Notes: generated from the sequence alone by a model not told the origin. 64,000 nt of DNA from Flavobacterium gyeonganense (GCF_029625295.1 NZ_CP121112.1:1-64000), one strand, 5' to 3'; counted from the stretch's first letter, positions 8,136 to 18,282 are shown. Program-made: numbers and translations.

Positions 8136-9221
8136 TTACCACTTTATATTACGGTCAATAAATTCAATGAGCTGTTTGGACATTGCTTCCTGTTCTTTTC
8201 TATCAGGATGGTTACCTCTTTCTTTATAAGGAAAAAATACGGTATATATTTTTTTATCGTGTAACTGATCAACGGCTTTTTGGATATAGCCGGGCCATTC
8301 TGAACCAGTTCTGGTAGCATCCATATTACCCAAGGCGCAAATTATACTCGCCGAAGGATATTTGCTTCTGACTGAACGAACAAAATTAGCATACGACTGA
8401 ATTATAAAAGCTTCTGATGGTTTCTCTGTACCAAATCTGCGTTTAAACTGTTCATTTTCCGGTTTGTTTACGATCCAGGAATCATTCTGAAAAAGATTAA
8501 TCACTACAATATCTGGTGTGTACTTTGTAAAATTCCATTTACTTAAAGAATCCAGCGGAGCAGTACGATCGTAGGTTTCAGGCATAATTTCAGGGAACCA
8601 GCTCACTGTAATTCCTATCCCGCTGCGGGCAATAATAGAAGGTTTAGCATTATAATGTCTGGCTGTTATTGCAGCATATGTATAATAATTATTGAAATCT
8701 TCAGGCATGCCAGAATCATTCCCTCCTTCCGGCACATCTACACCGTGACCTGCTGTAATTGAGTTTCCATAGAATTCAATTTTTCTGGTACGATTGTCAG
8801 GGTTTTTCAACACTTTTGTTTCTCCATAAAGCTCAAATCCATAAAATACATTTACTGATGTAGAATTTGATAGTTTGTATATTTCTAACGTATGGTTACC
8901 CGGGCCAAGATCTTTTGCTATCTTTATCGTTTTAAAGGTATTATCTGTTTCAAACTTAAAAGGCTTTTTATCGTCTTTATCGATTATGGCGTAAAAAAAT
9001 GCTTTCTCTTTTAAAGACTTCATTTTTACTGAAACGCCTGATCCTTTAAAGGTTATCCCGGCTGTAGTACCAGGCCAGTAAAACATAGTAGAGTCTGCTG
9101 TAACATCTACCCTGCCCGTGTAATTGATTCTGGAATTATCGGGCTTTACAAATTCCTGTGAGTAAGAGTACGAAATGAAAGCAAATAACACTAATATGTG
9201 TAGCTTTTTTAAATTGATCAT
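8136..9221 (-). CDS. Secreted SGNH/GDSL hydrolase, CE2-like carbohydrate esterase
   Basis: 361 residues with a signal peptide (MINLKKLHILVLFAFISYSYSQ). Residues 25-130 form a jelly-roll-like N-terminal domain ('INYTGRVDV...STMFYWPGTTAGITFKGSGVSVKM'), and residues 145-361 form an SGNH hydrolase domain. Block I is EFYGNSITAGHG (catalytic Ser in GNSIT), block III is INLFQNDSW, and the catalytic Asp/His pair is in GNHPDRKEQ near the C-terminus. This two-domain layout is that of family CE2 acetyl-esterases, which remove acetyl groups from plant polysaccharides outside the cell or in the periplasm. It is divergent from an AraC regulator and lies near the galactan locus, consistent with deacetylation of pectic side chains; substrate is inference. 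Confidence 0.8.
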   Translation of the reverse strand: MINLKKLHILVLFAFISYSYSQEFVKPDNSRINYTGRVDVTADSTMFYWPGTTAGITFKGSGVSVKMKSLKEKAFFYAIIDKDDKKPFKFETDNTFKTIKIAKDLGPGNHTLEIYKLSNSTSVNVFYGFELYGETKVLKNPDNRTRKIEFYGNSITAGHGVDVPEGGNDSGMPEDFNNYYTYAAITARHYNAKPSIIARSGIGITVSWFPEIMPETYDRTAPLDSLSKWNFTKYTPDIVVINLFQNDSWIVNKPENEQFKRRFGTEKPSEAFIIQSYANFVRSVRSKYPSASIICALGNMDATRTGSEWPGYIQKAVDQLHDKKIYTVFFPYKERGNHPDRKEQEAMSKQLIEFIDRNIKW

Positions 9222-9296
9222 ATTATAAAATTAAAAAATTAGGCCCTGTTGCATTTGCCAGAATTAAATATAAGATTAAAAAAAAATGAATATTAA

Positions 9297-9387
9297 AATG
9301 CTAATTTACAGAATGATTTAAAATATATTTATCCTTTGTTATGCTATTTTAGCGGCAGTATTTGTTTTCCTAATGCTATTTAGCATT
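9297..9387. promoter_or_regulatory. Repeated ATGCTA operator-like sites in the CE2/AraC intergenic region
   Basis: Three copies of ATGCTA(T/A)TT occur at 9298, 9341 and 9373, spaced 43 and 32 bp (close to four and three helical turns). The last is a perfect 7-2-7 palindrome (AATGCTATTTAGCATT, 9372-9387) and the middle one contains GCTA-TTT-TAGC (9343-9353). They are placed between two divergent genes, so AraC-type binding sites are a reasonable guess. Confidence 0.45.
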
Positions 9388-9444
9388 TTCAGGTACAAAA
9401 CTTTAAAATCTTAGTAAGTGTAATTCATTCCATACAGTTAAATA

Positions 9445-10320
9445 ATGAAGACATTCAAATTCTTAAAAAATAAATATAATGTTGCGTTACTAATTGACAT
9501 TGGTACCTATAAAGACATTCCAAATTATTTTTTTGAAAGTGAGCTCCATCATACAGATTTTTACGAACTTATATTTTTCTCTAAAGGAAATGGCTACTTA
9601 GAACTTGATCATCAAAGAATTGAAATTTCAGATAAAACAGTCGTTTTTATTTCTCCTTTTCAAAAAAGAAGATGGTTTTTGGATAAAACCAAAGTTGAAT
9701 GTTATTTTTTATTTTTTCAGGATAGTTTTCTGTCTGATTTTTTTTCAGATAAACTATTCTCCTTCAGGCTACAGTTTTTTTACAACAAAACCAAACCATT
9801 GTATCTAAAGGTCAATGACGGCTTCTTTTTGCAGCTGACAGATATAATTCAGGAGCTGATCAGTGAAATAAAAACATTCAAATCAGATAGCGAACATATC
9901 ATAAGAGCATTATTGTATTTTATACTAATCAAACTCAATCGGGCCTATGCACAGCATTATCAACTCTCTTCAGAAACAGAAAATAATAGCATTGCATATA
10001 TGTTTAAAGAAATTTTACAAAATAAAGTCTGTAAAGTAAGAAACATCGACTATTACTCTCAAGAGTTAGGTATCAGCAGAGTAACACTAAATAAATGCAT
10101 CAAAAAACAATTCGGGGTTACCGCCTCTGAAATGATAAACGAATTTATTCTCTTTGAAATAAAGTCTCTGCTAAACTATACAAAACTTAATATCAATGAA
10201 ATTTCGGACCTGTTACAATTCTCTCATGCGAATCATTTAACGCGTTTCTTCAAGGCACAAACAGGGATCTCTCCAAAAGAATTCAGAAACACTTATCAAA
10301 ATGGTAGTTCTTTTACCTAA
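9445..10320 (+). CDS. AraC-family transcriptional regulator
   Basis: 291 residues. The N-terminal about 170 residues form a cupin-like sensor domain ('FFESELHHTDFYELIFFSKGNGYLELDHQRIEISDKTVVFISP'), typical of AraC/XylS sugar-responsive regulators. The C-terminal 100 residues carry two helix-turn-helix motifs ('NIDYYSQELGISRVTLNKCIKKQFGVTASE' and 'INEISDLLQFSHANHLTRFFKAQTGISPKEFR'). The second contains the usual family signature F-x-x-x-x-G-x-S-P-x-x-F/Y-R. It is divergent from the CE2 esterase, with repeated ATGCTA sites between them, so it probably regulates the esterase and perhaps the lectin-like gene downstream. Confidence 0.85.
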   Translation: MKTFKFLKNKYNVALLIDIGTYKDIPNYFFESELHHTDFYELIFFSKGNGYLELDHQRIEISDKTVVFISPFQKRRWFLDKTKVECYFLFFQDSFLSDFFSDKLFSFRLQFFYNKTKPLYLKVNDGFFLQLTDIIQELISEIKTFKSDSEHIIRALLYFILIKLNRAYAQHYQLSSETENNSIAYMFKEILQNKVCKVRNIDYYSQELGISRVTLNKCIKKQFGVTASEMINEFILFEIKSLLNYTKLNINEISDLLQFSHANHLTRFFKAQTGISPKEFRNTYQNGSSFT

Positions 10321-10472
10321 CTGGTCATTATTATTTTTTTATGTGTGCTATTTTTGTACATGAGAATATTTCCACCGAAAAACAACAAGTCATTTCATAT
10401 CAAAATCACTGGAGAATGTGGTCTTCTCTGTTTTGGAATCACTTAACTCTTAAAACATAAAATAGTATTTCA

Positions 10473-11129
10473 ATGAAAAAGCAAATCCAGTTTATATTTA
10501 CTTTGACATTATTTCCCTTAGTTCTATTAGGCCAACTGCGACAAGATATTGACCTCGTTACTCTTTACAAGAAGGGAAAGCTCAAATCCGTAAACAAAGA
10601 GATTAAAATCGTTTCAGTTGATAGTGGAGCCTATCTAAAAATAATAGAAAATAAAAAAGAAGGTATTGTATGGCTGCCAGTTAAGGATTTTAAAGACGGT
10701 ACAATTGAAATCGAAATGCGGGGAAAAGACGTTTTTCAACGAAGTTTCATTGGAATCGCTTTTCACGGTGCCGATGATACTAATTATGATGCTGTTTATT
10801 GTCGTCCTTTCAATTTTTTTGCTAAAGACTCTGTTCGGAGAATTCATGCTGTGCAATATATTTCTCATCCCGATTTTACCTGGGAAAAATTAAGAAAAGA
10901 AAGAAACGCGGTTTTTGAGAAAGAAATTATCAATCCGCCAAATCCCAATGATTGGTTTACATTGAAATTAGTAATCGACAGCACAACTGTTAAAGCCTAC
11001 ATAAACGATGCAGAACAGCCTTCACTGATAGTCGAAAAACTTAACAATCGAACATCAGGAAAATTAGGGCTATTTACAGCAGACAGCAGCGGAGGGGACT
11101 TTAAAAATATCAAGGTAAGTTATAATTAA
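10473..11129 (+). CDS. Secreted lectin-like (DUF1080/concanavalin-type) protein
   Basis: 218 residues with a signal peptide (MKKQIQFIFTLTLFPLVLLGQ). The mature part reads as one beta-sandwich: 'GIVWLPVKDFKDGTIEIEMRGKDVFQRSFIGIAFHGADDTNYDAVYCRPFNF', later 'NDWFTLKLVIDSTTVKAYINDAEQPSLIV' and 'SGKLGLFTADSSGGDFKNIKV'. This pattern (F-x-x-G-x-I-E-x-E, then W-x-x-x-K-x-x-I, V-x-V/A-Y, G-x-x-G-L) is that of DUF1080/3-keto-disaccharide hydrolase and LamG-like folds. It may bind or cleave glycans; catalytic residues cannot be assigned. It follows the AraC gene on the same strand with a 150-bp gap. Confidence 0.6.
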   Translation: MKKQIQFIFTLTLFPLVLLGQLRQDIDLVTLYKKGKLKSVNKEIKIVSVDSGAYLKIIENKKEGIVWLPVKDFKDGTIEIEMRGKDVFQRSFIGIAFHGADDTNYDAVYCRPFNFFAKDSVRRIHAVQYISHPDFTWEKLRKERNAVFEKEIINPPNPNDWFTLKLVIDSTTVKAYINDAEQPSLIVEKLNNRTSGKLGLFTADSSGGDFKNIKVSYN

Positions 11130-11279
11130 TGGGAATATTAATGTAAAATTACAGGAACAATTCTAAACACCTTTTTCAGAAAACAAGAGAAAGTTTTAGT
11201 TTTACTTGCACTACCATAATCAATTACTTATTCTAAATTTAAAAAATCATCTAGTAATTTAACATTAAACAGATACTTT

Positions 11280-11300
11280 AAATCCTCCGGATTTTTTTTT
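11280..11300 (+). terminator. Intrinsic terminator
   Basis: AAATCC-TCC-GGATTT is followed by a run of T residues, about 150 bp behind the lectin-like gene on the same strand. Confidence 0.65.
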
Positions 11301-11330
11301 GAGAATTCCTGTTCACAACTAATACAAAAG

Positions 11331-11362
11331 GCTTCAGAAAAAAATCTGAAGCGCTTTTTCTT
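11331..11362 (+). terminator. Second intrinsic terminator
   Basis: GCTTCAGA (11331-11338) pairs with TCTGAAGC (11345-11352), followed by GCTTTTTCTTT. The A-rich left flank could also serve the minus-strand direction. The rest of the 11130-11440 interval shows nothing else. Confidence 0.65.
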
Positions 11363-11440
11363 TAGCTATATATAAAAATTACGGGACTTGTAAAGAATTT
11401 ATAATCTGTAACAAAGCAAAAAATACTTTATAGAACAAAA

Positions 11441-13451
11441 TCACCAAATTGTTATTCTGTCTTTTTCTGGCAAAAACATTTTATCTCCAGGTTGTACATT
11501 AAATGCTTTGTAAAAAGGTGTGGTATTCATTAGGGGACCATTAACGCGCCAATTTGGTGGAGAATGTAAATTATTATTAATCCATAACCGCAGAAACTCA
11601 TCTTTCATTTTTACTCTCCATATTTTAGCTATAGAAATAAAAAATCGTTGATCTGGAGTAAAACCGTCAATTTTTGTATTCCCTTTTCCTTGTTGGGTCA
11701 TTTTAAAAGCATCATACGCAACTGCTATTCCGGCAATATCTGCCGTATTTTCGCCAACTGTCATTGCTCCATTAATGTGTAAATCTCCCAAAACAGTAAA
11801 GGTGCTGTACAAATTGATAACCTGTTGTATTCTTAATTTAAATTTTTTGTAATCCTCTTTTGTCCACCAGTTTCTTAAATTGCCATCTTTGTCATATTGA
11901 GCCCCCTGATCATCAAATGTATGGGTTATTTCGTGACCTATAACCATTCCAATACCCCCATAATTAAGTGCATCATCAGCGTTATTGTCAAAATACGGGG
12001 CCTGCAAAATACCTGCAGGAAAAACAATTTCATTTGCAGTAGGATTGTTATACGCTGTAACTGTTGGAGTTGTAGTGTACCATTCTGATCTATCCACATG
12101 TTTGCCCAATTTTGCCAGTTGAAATTGATATGCAGCTGCAGAGGCTGAAACCATATTTTCAAAATAGGTATTTTTAGCTATATTTACGTTGCTATAATCT
12201 CTCCATTTATCCGGATATCCTATTTTCTTAGTAATGGCAAACAATTTTTCTTTGGCTTTTTGTTTCGTAGCAGTACTCATCCAATCCAGTTTATCTATTC
12301 TTTTTCCGTATGCTTTTTGCAGATTATTGACTAGCTCCAGCATGCGTTTTTTTGCATCTTCTGAAAAATATTTCTTCACATACAATTCACCCAATGCCTC
12401 GCCTAAGTAATTGTCAATAACCGTAGCCATTTTTTCTCCGCGTGATTTCTGAACTGCCTGACCAGAAAGTACTTTAGCATACTCAAAAGTAGCATCTACA
12501 AAAGGCTTACTTAAATCATCTGCATATCTTTCTATAGAGTTTGCTTTCAGATAAATTTTCCAATTTGTTATCGAAATGGTTTTCAGAAGCTTATTAAGAG
12601 CATCGTAATAAGCTGTCTGGCCCACATTAATGGAATCGGTTTTGGCTCCTAAATTATTTAAAAAAGCAGTCCAGTCTATGTTGGGATGTTTTTTTACAAG
12701 GTCTGTGACAGCCGTTTTATTATAATTTGCCTGAACATCCCGAAGTTCAACTTTTGTTTTATGCGAAACAGCGAGTTGTTTGTCAATATCGTAAACCAAA
12801 TTAGCATTCTTTTTAGCTTCGGCGGAATTGCTTCCTGTTAGCTGAAATAATGTAGTAAGGTATTTTTTGTAAGATTCCTGTATGGCAATAGTGGATGAAT
12901 CTGATTTGAAGTAATAGTCCCTGTCAGGCAGTCCAAGACCTGTTTGATAAATCTGGGCAATATTCATATTGCTGTTTTTCTCATCTGGCGATACTCCAAA
13001 ACCTATAATAGAAGAATTATACACTTTTACCTGATTACCCACAAACTCCATTAAAGAAGGCAAATCGCTTATAGCTTCAATTTTGTCAAGAAGTGGCTTG
13101 ATAGGTGCATAACCGCGTTTGTCAATAGTTACAGTATCCATACCAGATGCATAAAAGTCACCTACTTTTTGTGCTATACTTCCTGCCGGATTCTTGCTTT
13201 GAGAAATACTATCCAATATTCCCTGAAGTCGAATTCGCTGCGGAAAATTCATAAACATATAGGCACCAACTCCGGACTGGGATGCCGGTATTGACACAGA
13301 ATCATACCATTTGCCATTTACATATCTAAAAAAATCATTGCCAGGCCGTAATGTGGAATCTATTCCCGTAATGGTGACATTTTTTTTCGTTATGTTTTGA
13401 GCAGGCTGTAAAAGCTAGTAATACAATGAAGAGCACTAATGTATTTTTCAT
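11441..13451 (-). pseudogene. M13-family zinc metallopeptidase lipoprotein, frameshifted near the N-terminus
   Basis: The main frame (stop 11441 to about 13380) encodes a neprilysin/PepO-type peptidase: zinc motif HEITH in 'VIGHEITHTFDDQGAQYD', the downstream ligand motif GENTADIAG, the substrate motif NAFYNP-like 'VTAYNNPTANEIVFPAG', and the C-terminal 'FRVNGPLMN.PFYKAFNV'. The proper start is the ATG at 13449-13451, giving the lipoprotein signal MKNTLVLFIVLLAFTACS. Between them an A8 run on the coding strand (T8 at 13380-13387) throws the frame; removing one base joins N-E-K to N-V-T-I-T-G-I-D-S and yields a continuous 669-residue protein, the normal M13 length. Without correction, translation from 13451 stops early, so the gene is either inactive or mis-sequenced. 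If intact it would degrade peptides in the periplasm or at the cell surface. Confidence 0.85.
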
Positions 13452-13577
13452 AATGTGGTTATTTCTATAAATGAATGAAAAACGTTTGAAGACAGCTATA
13501 TTTAAAATGTATATGTCTGGCATATTCATTTTAGCACAACAAGATACGAATTCAGTTTTTAATTATGAAGTAAAAAA

Positions 13578-13612
13578 ATAGAGCATAAAAAAAGAGGCAT
13601 CAGCCTCTTTTC
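13578..13612 (-). terminator. Terminator ending the galactan operon
   Basis: AAAGAGGC-ATCA-GCCTCTTT (13591-13610) has an A-run on the left, which becomes a T-run for minus-strand transcripts coming from the GH2 gene. It separates the polysaccharide locus from the M13 gene. Confidence 0.75.
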
Positions 13613-13641
13613 AATTAAAATTTATAGGTATTTAAAAAATA

Positions 13642-16080
13642 TTATCGTTTAGACTTCAAATTAATTTTACCTGTCTGAAGCCCTTCACCTGTTACTTCGA
13701 GTTGGATAGCCCCCGGGGTTTCAATTGCTTTAACCAAAACCACTAGTTTTCCACTGAAAAGCTTCATATGATCCTGATGAAATACTTCTAATGATGTTGC
13801 GTCGCCATTACATGCAGCTCTGTAAGTTGCAGCACCGGTTACTTTAAACTGTAGTTCATTATCTGCAACAGGACATGGAATTCCATTTTTATCTACAACC
13901 GAAACCGTTACAAAAGAAATATCCTCGCCATCCGCTTTAATTGTTTTGCGATCAGCATTCAGTACAATTTTATAAGGGTCACCTGCCGTTTTTACCTCAC
14001 TTTTAGCAGCGATTTTTCCGTTGGAATCAAAAGCTATTACTTTTACCGTTCCCGGTTCATATTTTATATCATTCCACATTAAACGATAACGGTTTTGCGG
14101 AGTTGAATTATTCTTCTTTTGAATTCCCATACTCTTTCCGTTTATAAAAAGCTCGGCACTGTCATAATTTGTGTAAACAAAAACCGGAGTAATCTCTCCT
14201 TCTCTTCCTTTCCAGTTCCAATGTGGTAATATATGAAGGGTTTTGTCTTCCTTATTCCATCTGCTTCTGTAAAGATAAAAACGGTCTTTTGGGAGTCCGG
14301 CTAAATCTGAAATTCCAAAATAAGAACTTCTTGAAGGCCATTTTTCATCATACGGTGTAGGTTCTCCTAAATAATCAAAACCTGTCCAGACAAATTCTCC
14401 AATAACCCAGGGTTTGTCATCCTGAAGCACGAAATCTTCATCAGGGACATTCGACCAGCTGCAGGCTTCAAGATCATAAGATGAACTTTGAAAATCATCG
14501 TACTGTTTATTCTTTTCCTGAACCACGGGGAATTTATAAACTCCTCTTGAACTAACTGTAGAAGCCGTTTCTGAACCTAATATAAATCCTTGTGGGAATG
14601 TTTTATACGCCTCTTCATAAAGATGTACTCTGTAATTTAATCCCGGAATATCCAGCAAAGCTCCAAAACCAGATTCCATAGTTGCTTTTACCTGATCCAT
14701 ACCAACAGTCACTGGTCTTGTAGGATCTTCGCGGTGAAAAATGTCCTGTAGCCATCTGGCACGTTTTACCCCTTCATCTCCCCATTGATCCGGAACTTCA
14801 TTTCCAGAACTCCACATTACAATAGAAGGATGATTTCGCGTAGCTCTTACTAAATTTACAATGTCTTTTTCGGCATATTCTTTAAAAAAACGATTATATC
14901 CGTTTTCTACTTTTGGCTTTGCCCATTCATCAAAACTTTCTGCCAAAAACATGAAACCCATTTCATCAGCCAGTTCAAGCTGTTCAAAAGAAGGCATATT
15001 GTGAGAACTTCTAATTGCATTACATCCCATGTCTTTTAGGATGGTAAGCTGTCTTCGAAGCGCCGCTTTATTTATTGCCGCACCAAGAGGCCCTAAATCA
15101 TGATGAAGGCAAACACCTTTGAATTTGGTCACTTTGCCATTCAGGATAAATCCTATTTTAGGCTCGTATTTTATAAACCGGATACCAAACTTAATGTTTT
15201 GTTCGTCTTTTAAAGTTCCGTCAGCCGCATATAATTTGGTTACTGCTGTGTACAAATAAGGTGTTTCAGGACTCCATAAATTAGGCTTGGCAACTTCTAT
15301 TAGCTGATGGAATTTCCCATCCTTTATGTCAGTACTTTTTTGTGTTGCAACAACCTTGTTATTAGCATCTTTTATTTGGGTTACCATTGACAAATTACTG
15401 CCATGAAACTCTGCTTTTATGTCAACAACAGCACTATTCCCTTTCATGTCAGGAGTCGTAATAGAAGTACCCCATTGAGCAAAATGTTCCTCTTCCTTAA
15501 TCAAAATACTAACTTTTCTGTACAAACCAGCCCCTGGATACCATCTTGAAGAAAATGGTTCATTAGTGAGTTTTACTGCCAGTATGTTTTCTGTTCCAAT
15601 AAGAAGATCATTGGTAATATCAATATAAAAGTAGCTGTATCCATACCCCCATTGTCCAACTTTTTTTCCGTTTAAATAAACCTGAGGTTCGCTCATGGCA
15701 CCTTCAAACATAAGAAGTGCTTTTTTGCCTTTTTTAAATTCCGGAATAGTAAATGCATTTCGGTACCAGCCCGTTCCTATATGCGGCAAAGCGCCGGTTC
15801 TTCCTGTTTTTTCAGTTGCTTCTTTTTCTCCATTTTGTTCAATGATACCGGTCTGTATGTCCCATTTTTTATCAAAAGGTCCATAAATAGCCCAATCATG
15901 AGGAACACTGACTTTTTCCCATTCAGAAGTATTAAAATTGACTGCAAAGGCATCTCCTTTTACTTCTTTAGAAAAACTCCAGTTGTCTTTTAAAACAACA
16001 GTGGTGGATTGCGACCAAATTTTTCCCGACGAAAAAAAGAGCAAAAACACAAGTAGTATGGACTTAAAAAATATCTTCAT
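13642..16080 (-). CDS. GH2 beta-galactosidase (secreted)
   Basis: 812 residues with a signal peptide (MKIFFKSILLVFLLFFSSGKIWSQ). GH2 domains appear in order: sugar-binding jelly roll ('VPHDWAIYGPFDK', 'GTGWYRNAFTIPEF', 'EPQVYLNGKKVGQWGYGY'), an Ig-like domain, then the TIM barrel beginning 'KIGFILNGKVTKFKGVCLHHDLG'. The acid/base Glu is in 'HPSIVMWSSGNEV' and the nucleophile Glu in 'WVIGEFVWTGFDYLGEP'. Two further Ig-like domains (DUF4982-type and an invasin-like one) close the protein. It should release galactose from the non-reducing ends of galacto-oligosaccharides in the periplasm. It is the last gene of the SusC-GH2 cluster, 72 bp behind the first GH53 gene. Confidence 0.88.
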   Translation of the reverse strand: MKIFFKSILLVFLLFFSSGKIWSQSTTVVLKDNWSFSKEVKGDAFAVNFNTSEWEKVSVPHDWAIYGPFDKKWDIQTGIIEQNGEKEATEKTGRTGALPHIGTGWYRNAFTIPEFKKGKKALLMFEGAMSEPQVYLNGKKVGQWGYGYSYFYIDITNDLLIGTENILAVKLTNEPFSSRWYPGAGLYRKVSILIKEEEHFAQWGTSITTPDMKGNSAVVDIKAEFHGSNLSMVTQIKDANNKVVATQKSTDIKDGKFHQLIEVAKPNLWSPETPYLYTAVTKLYAADGTLKDEQNIKFGIRFIKYEPKIGFILNGKVTKFKGVCLHHDLGPLGAAINKAALRRQLTILKDMGCNAIRSSHNMPSFEQLELADEMGFMFLAESFDEWAKPKVENGYNRFFKEYAEKDIVNLVRATRNHPSIVMWSSGNEVPDQWGDEGVKRARWLQDIFHREDPTRPVTVGMDQVKATMESGFGALLDIPGLNYRVHLYEEAYKTFPQGFILGSETASTVSSRGVYKFPVVQEKNKQYDDFQSSSYDLEACSWSNVPDEDFVLQDDKPWVIGEFVWTGFDYLGEPTPYDEKWPSRSSYFGISDLAGLPKDRFYLYRSRWNKEDKTLHILPHWNWKGREGEITPVFVYTNYDSAELFINGKSMGIQKKNNSTPQNRYRLMWNDIKYEPGTVKVIAFDSNGKIAAKSEVKTAGDPYKIVLNADRKTIKADGEDISFVTVSVVDKNGIPCPVADNELQFKVTGAATYRAACNGDATSLEVFHQDHMKLFSGKLVVLVKAIETPGAIQLEVTGEGLQTGKINLKSKR

Positions 16081-16152
16081 TTTCGTTTTGTACTTTACTA
16101 TTAAGGAATTATAAAACTGAAATCTTTTAATTCTTAATGGAAATTAATTTAT

Positions 16153-17184
16153 TTAATTTTTGAAAGCATCCAGTGCTGGCGACGGTTTTCCGTTGTCCAG
16201 CCATGCATTTAGCTGATAACCGCTCCAGCTTTTTGCACCCTGCGGTTCCCAGTAAATAACGCCTAAACCTTTGTTACCAGGTATGTTTTTTACGGCTTTT
16301 ATAGTGGCTTCAAGCATTTCTTTGGTATTTTGTTCCAAAGTATAATCGCCTCCCACTTCGACTACCATTACTTCTTTATTGTAACGCGAAACCATATCTT
16401 TCAGATTGTTTTCTAAATCGGTAATATTTTCTTTGTAATCTGTTTTTAGCCAAAACGGGTAATATGAGAGACCAATGACATCGTATTGAACATTTAGTTC
16501 TGTTGCTTTGTCAAAAAACCATCTGAATTTTTCGTTTTTGTTGCCTTCGTCTAAATGTACAATTACCTTAATTTTTGAATCTATAGCTTTTGTTGCCTCA
16601 TATCCTTTGTTCAACAATTGAGCCAATTGAGGAAAGTTGTCTGTGTGTCCTTCCGGCCAAAGCATACCGCCTGGAATTTCATTTCCAATCTGAATCCACT
16701 CTGGTGTAACTCCTGCTTTTTTCAATAATTTCAGCATATCATAGGTATGATTGTAAACATCGTTCAGCAATTCCGGAAAAGAATGGTTTGCCCATGCTGC
16801 CGGTTTATTTTGTTTGCCGGGATCGGCCCATGAATCGCTGTAATGAAAATCGATCATGATACGCATTCCCATCTTTTGCGCGCGAACCGCCATGACAACT
16901 GTTTCTTGGGGGCTACAGTGTCCGCTGGCTTTATCATTATTGGGGTTTACCCAAACGCGCAAACGAAGGGTATTGATTCCTCTGTCTTTTAATAATTGCA
17001 GGCAGTCTTTTTCAGAGCCGTCTGCATCATAAAATTTATATCCTGTGGCTTCCATTTGTGGCAGCCAGCCCACATCTGCTCCTTTAGAAAAAGAACCTTC
17101 TTTACTTGCCATTTTTGTTTTACATGAAGTAAATACAAGTGCTATGACAAGCAAAAAAGGTACTATTATAAAATGCTTTTTCAT
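16153..17184 (-). CDS. GH53 endo-beta-1,4-galactanase lipoprotein (first copy)
   Basis: 343 residues; lipoprotein signal MKKHFIIVPFLLVIALVFTSCK (lipobox FTSC). The family GH53 signatures are clear: 'GADVGWLPQMEATGYKFYDADG', 'GINTLRLRVWVNP', 'MRIMIDFHYSDSWADPGKQNKPAAW', acid/base Glu in 'WIQIGNEIPGGMLWPEG', and the nucleophile Glu in 'VMVVEVGGDYT'. This last site departs from the usual VVETAYPW. GH53 enzymes cut beta-1,4-galactan (type I arabinogalactan). Lipidation suggests surface display as the initial cutting enzyme. It lies 6 bp after the second GH53 gene, so the two are co-transcribed. Confidence 0.9.
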   Translation of the reverse strand: MKKHFIIVPFLLVIALVFTSCKTKMASKEGSFSKGADVGWLPQMEATGYKFYDADGSEKDCLQLLKDRGINTLRLRVWVNPNNDKASGHCSPQETVVMAVRAQKMGMRIMIDFHYSDSWADPGKQNKPAAWANHSFPELLNDVYNHTYDMLKLLKKAGVTPEWIQIGNEIPGGMLWPEGHTDNFPQLAQLLNKGYEATKAIDSKIKVIVHLDEGNKNEKFRWFFDKATELNVQYDVIGLSYYPFWLKTDYKENITDLENNLKDMVSRYNKEVMVVEVGGDYTLEQNTKEMLEATIKAVKNIPGNKGLGVIYWEPQGAKSWSGYQLNAWLDNGKPSPALDAFKN

Positions 17185-17190
17185 TCTATA

Positions 17191-18282
17191 TTATCTGGCA
17201 AAAGCCTGCATTACAGATAATGCATTATTGTCAAAACTATATAAAGCCTGATTTTCATAAGTAGAACCGAATGCAGATTGTTTTCCTCTAAAAGCAACCC
17301 ATTCGCCACCCCAGTAAGCAAATCCTTGTCCATGTGCTGACGCTTGAACTGCAGCTCTGACAGCCAGAACAAAGTCCTTTTGTCCTTTAGGAGTCGCCGG
17401 AAATTCAGGTATTATTTGTGAACTATCACCTATAATATTGTTCGTAAAATCATTATACAAGAATGTAAAAGGGTAAGATGTTTCTGCAATCACGACTTTT
17501 TTACCATATTTTTCTCCAAGGGCATCAATTGTAGATCCTACTTCAGTCAAATCTTTTCCATGATGTATAGGATAGTATGATAATCCGATATAATCATAAT
17601 CAATAGTTTTCATTTTGTTGAAAAACCAATCAGTATCGCCACCCTTTATACCTGCATAATGAATCATTATTTTTGCATTTGATGATTTTGCGCGAACAGC
17701 TTTACTTGCAGCAGTCAACAAAGCAATACATTGTTGCTCATTGCTCGATAATTTTCCTTGTGGAAAAAGTAATCCATCGTTGATTTCGTTTCCAATCTGG
17801 ATAATATCAGGATTGATTTCACTCATGATTTCTTCTGTATAGGTACTTACAGCTTTTTTCAAATCCTCTAAAGATAATTTTTCCCATTCTTTAGGAGTTA
17901 CCTGTTTTCCAGGATCTGCCCAGCTATCAGAATAATGAACCGTTAACCAGACTCTAAGACCTGCTCTTCTTGATTTTTCAGCTAGTTCTTTTACTTCTGC
18001 CATACCGGAACGACCATTTACAGGATTTTTCCATAAACGGATTCGAACTGTATTACAACCTGCATTCTTAAGTGTTGTAAGCATGTTTTCTTCCTTGCCA
18101 TTATTGTAGAACTTAGTTCCAACAGCTTCCATTTCCGGAAGATACGAAACATCAGAAGCTCTGATAAAAGTATCATCTGCAGGTGGCTGAGCAACACTTG
18201 GAGCTTTGTCATCATCACCTGAACAAGAAAACTGAATTGCTGTTATTACAAGCAATCCAAGAAATTTTATATGTTTTTTCAT
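17191..18282 (-). CDS. GH53 endo-beta-1,4-galactanase lipoprotein (second copy)
   Basis: 363 residues; lipoprotein signal MKKHIKFLGLLVITAIQFSCSG. GH53 features: 'ASDVSYLPEMEAVGTKFYNNG', 'NTVRIRLWKNP', 'LRVWLTVHYSDSWADPGKQVTPKEW', acid/base Glu in 'IIQIGNEINDGLLFPQG', and nucleophile Glu in the canonical 'VVIAETSYPF'. An extra loop with 'TNNIIGDSSQIIPEFPATPKGQ' follows, as in bacterial galactanases that bind calcium. The two GH53 proteins are clearly different paralogues, suggesting a division of labour between long-chain and oligosaccharide cleavage. Confidence 0.92.
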   Translation of the reverse strand: MKKHIKFLGLLVITAIQFSCSGDDDKAPSVAQPPADDTFIRASDVSYLPEMEAVGTKFYNNGKEENMLTTLKNAGCNTVRIRLWKNPVNGRSGMAEVKELAEKSRRAGLRVWLTVHYSDSWADPGKQVTPKEWEKLSLEDLKKAVSTYTEEIMSEINPDIIQIGNEINDGLLFPQGKLSSNEQQCIALLTAASKAVRAKSSNAKIMIHYAGIKGGDTDWFFNKMKTIDYDYIGLSYYPIHHGKDLTEVGSTIDALGEKYGKKVVIAETSYPFTFLYNDFTNNIIGDSSQIIPEFPATPKGQKDFVLAVRAAVQASAHGQGFAYWGGEWVAFRGKQSAFGSTYENQALYSFDNNALSVMQAFAR

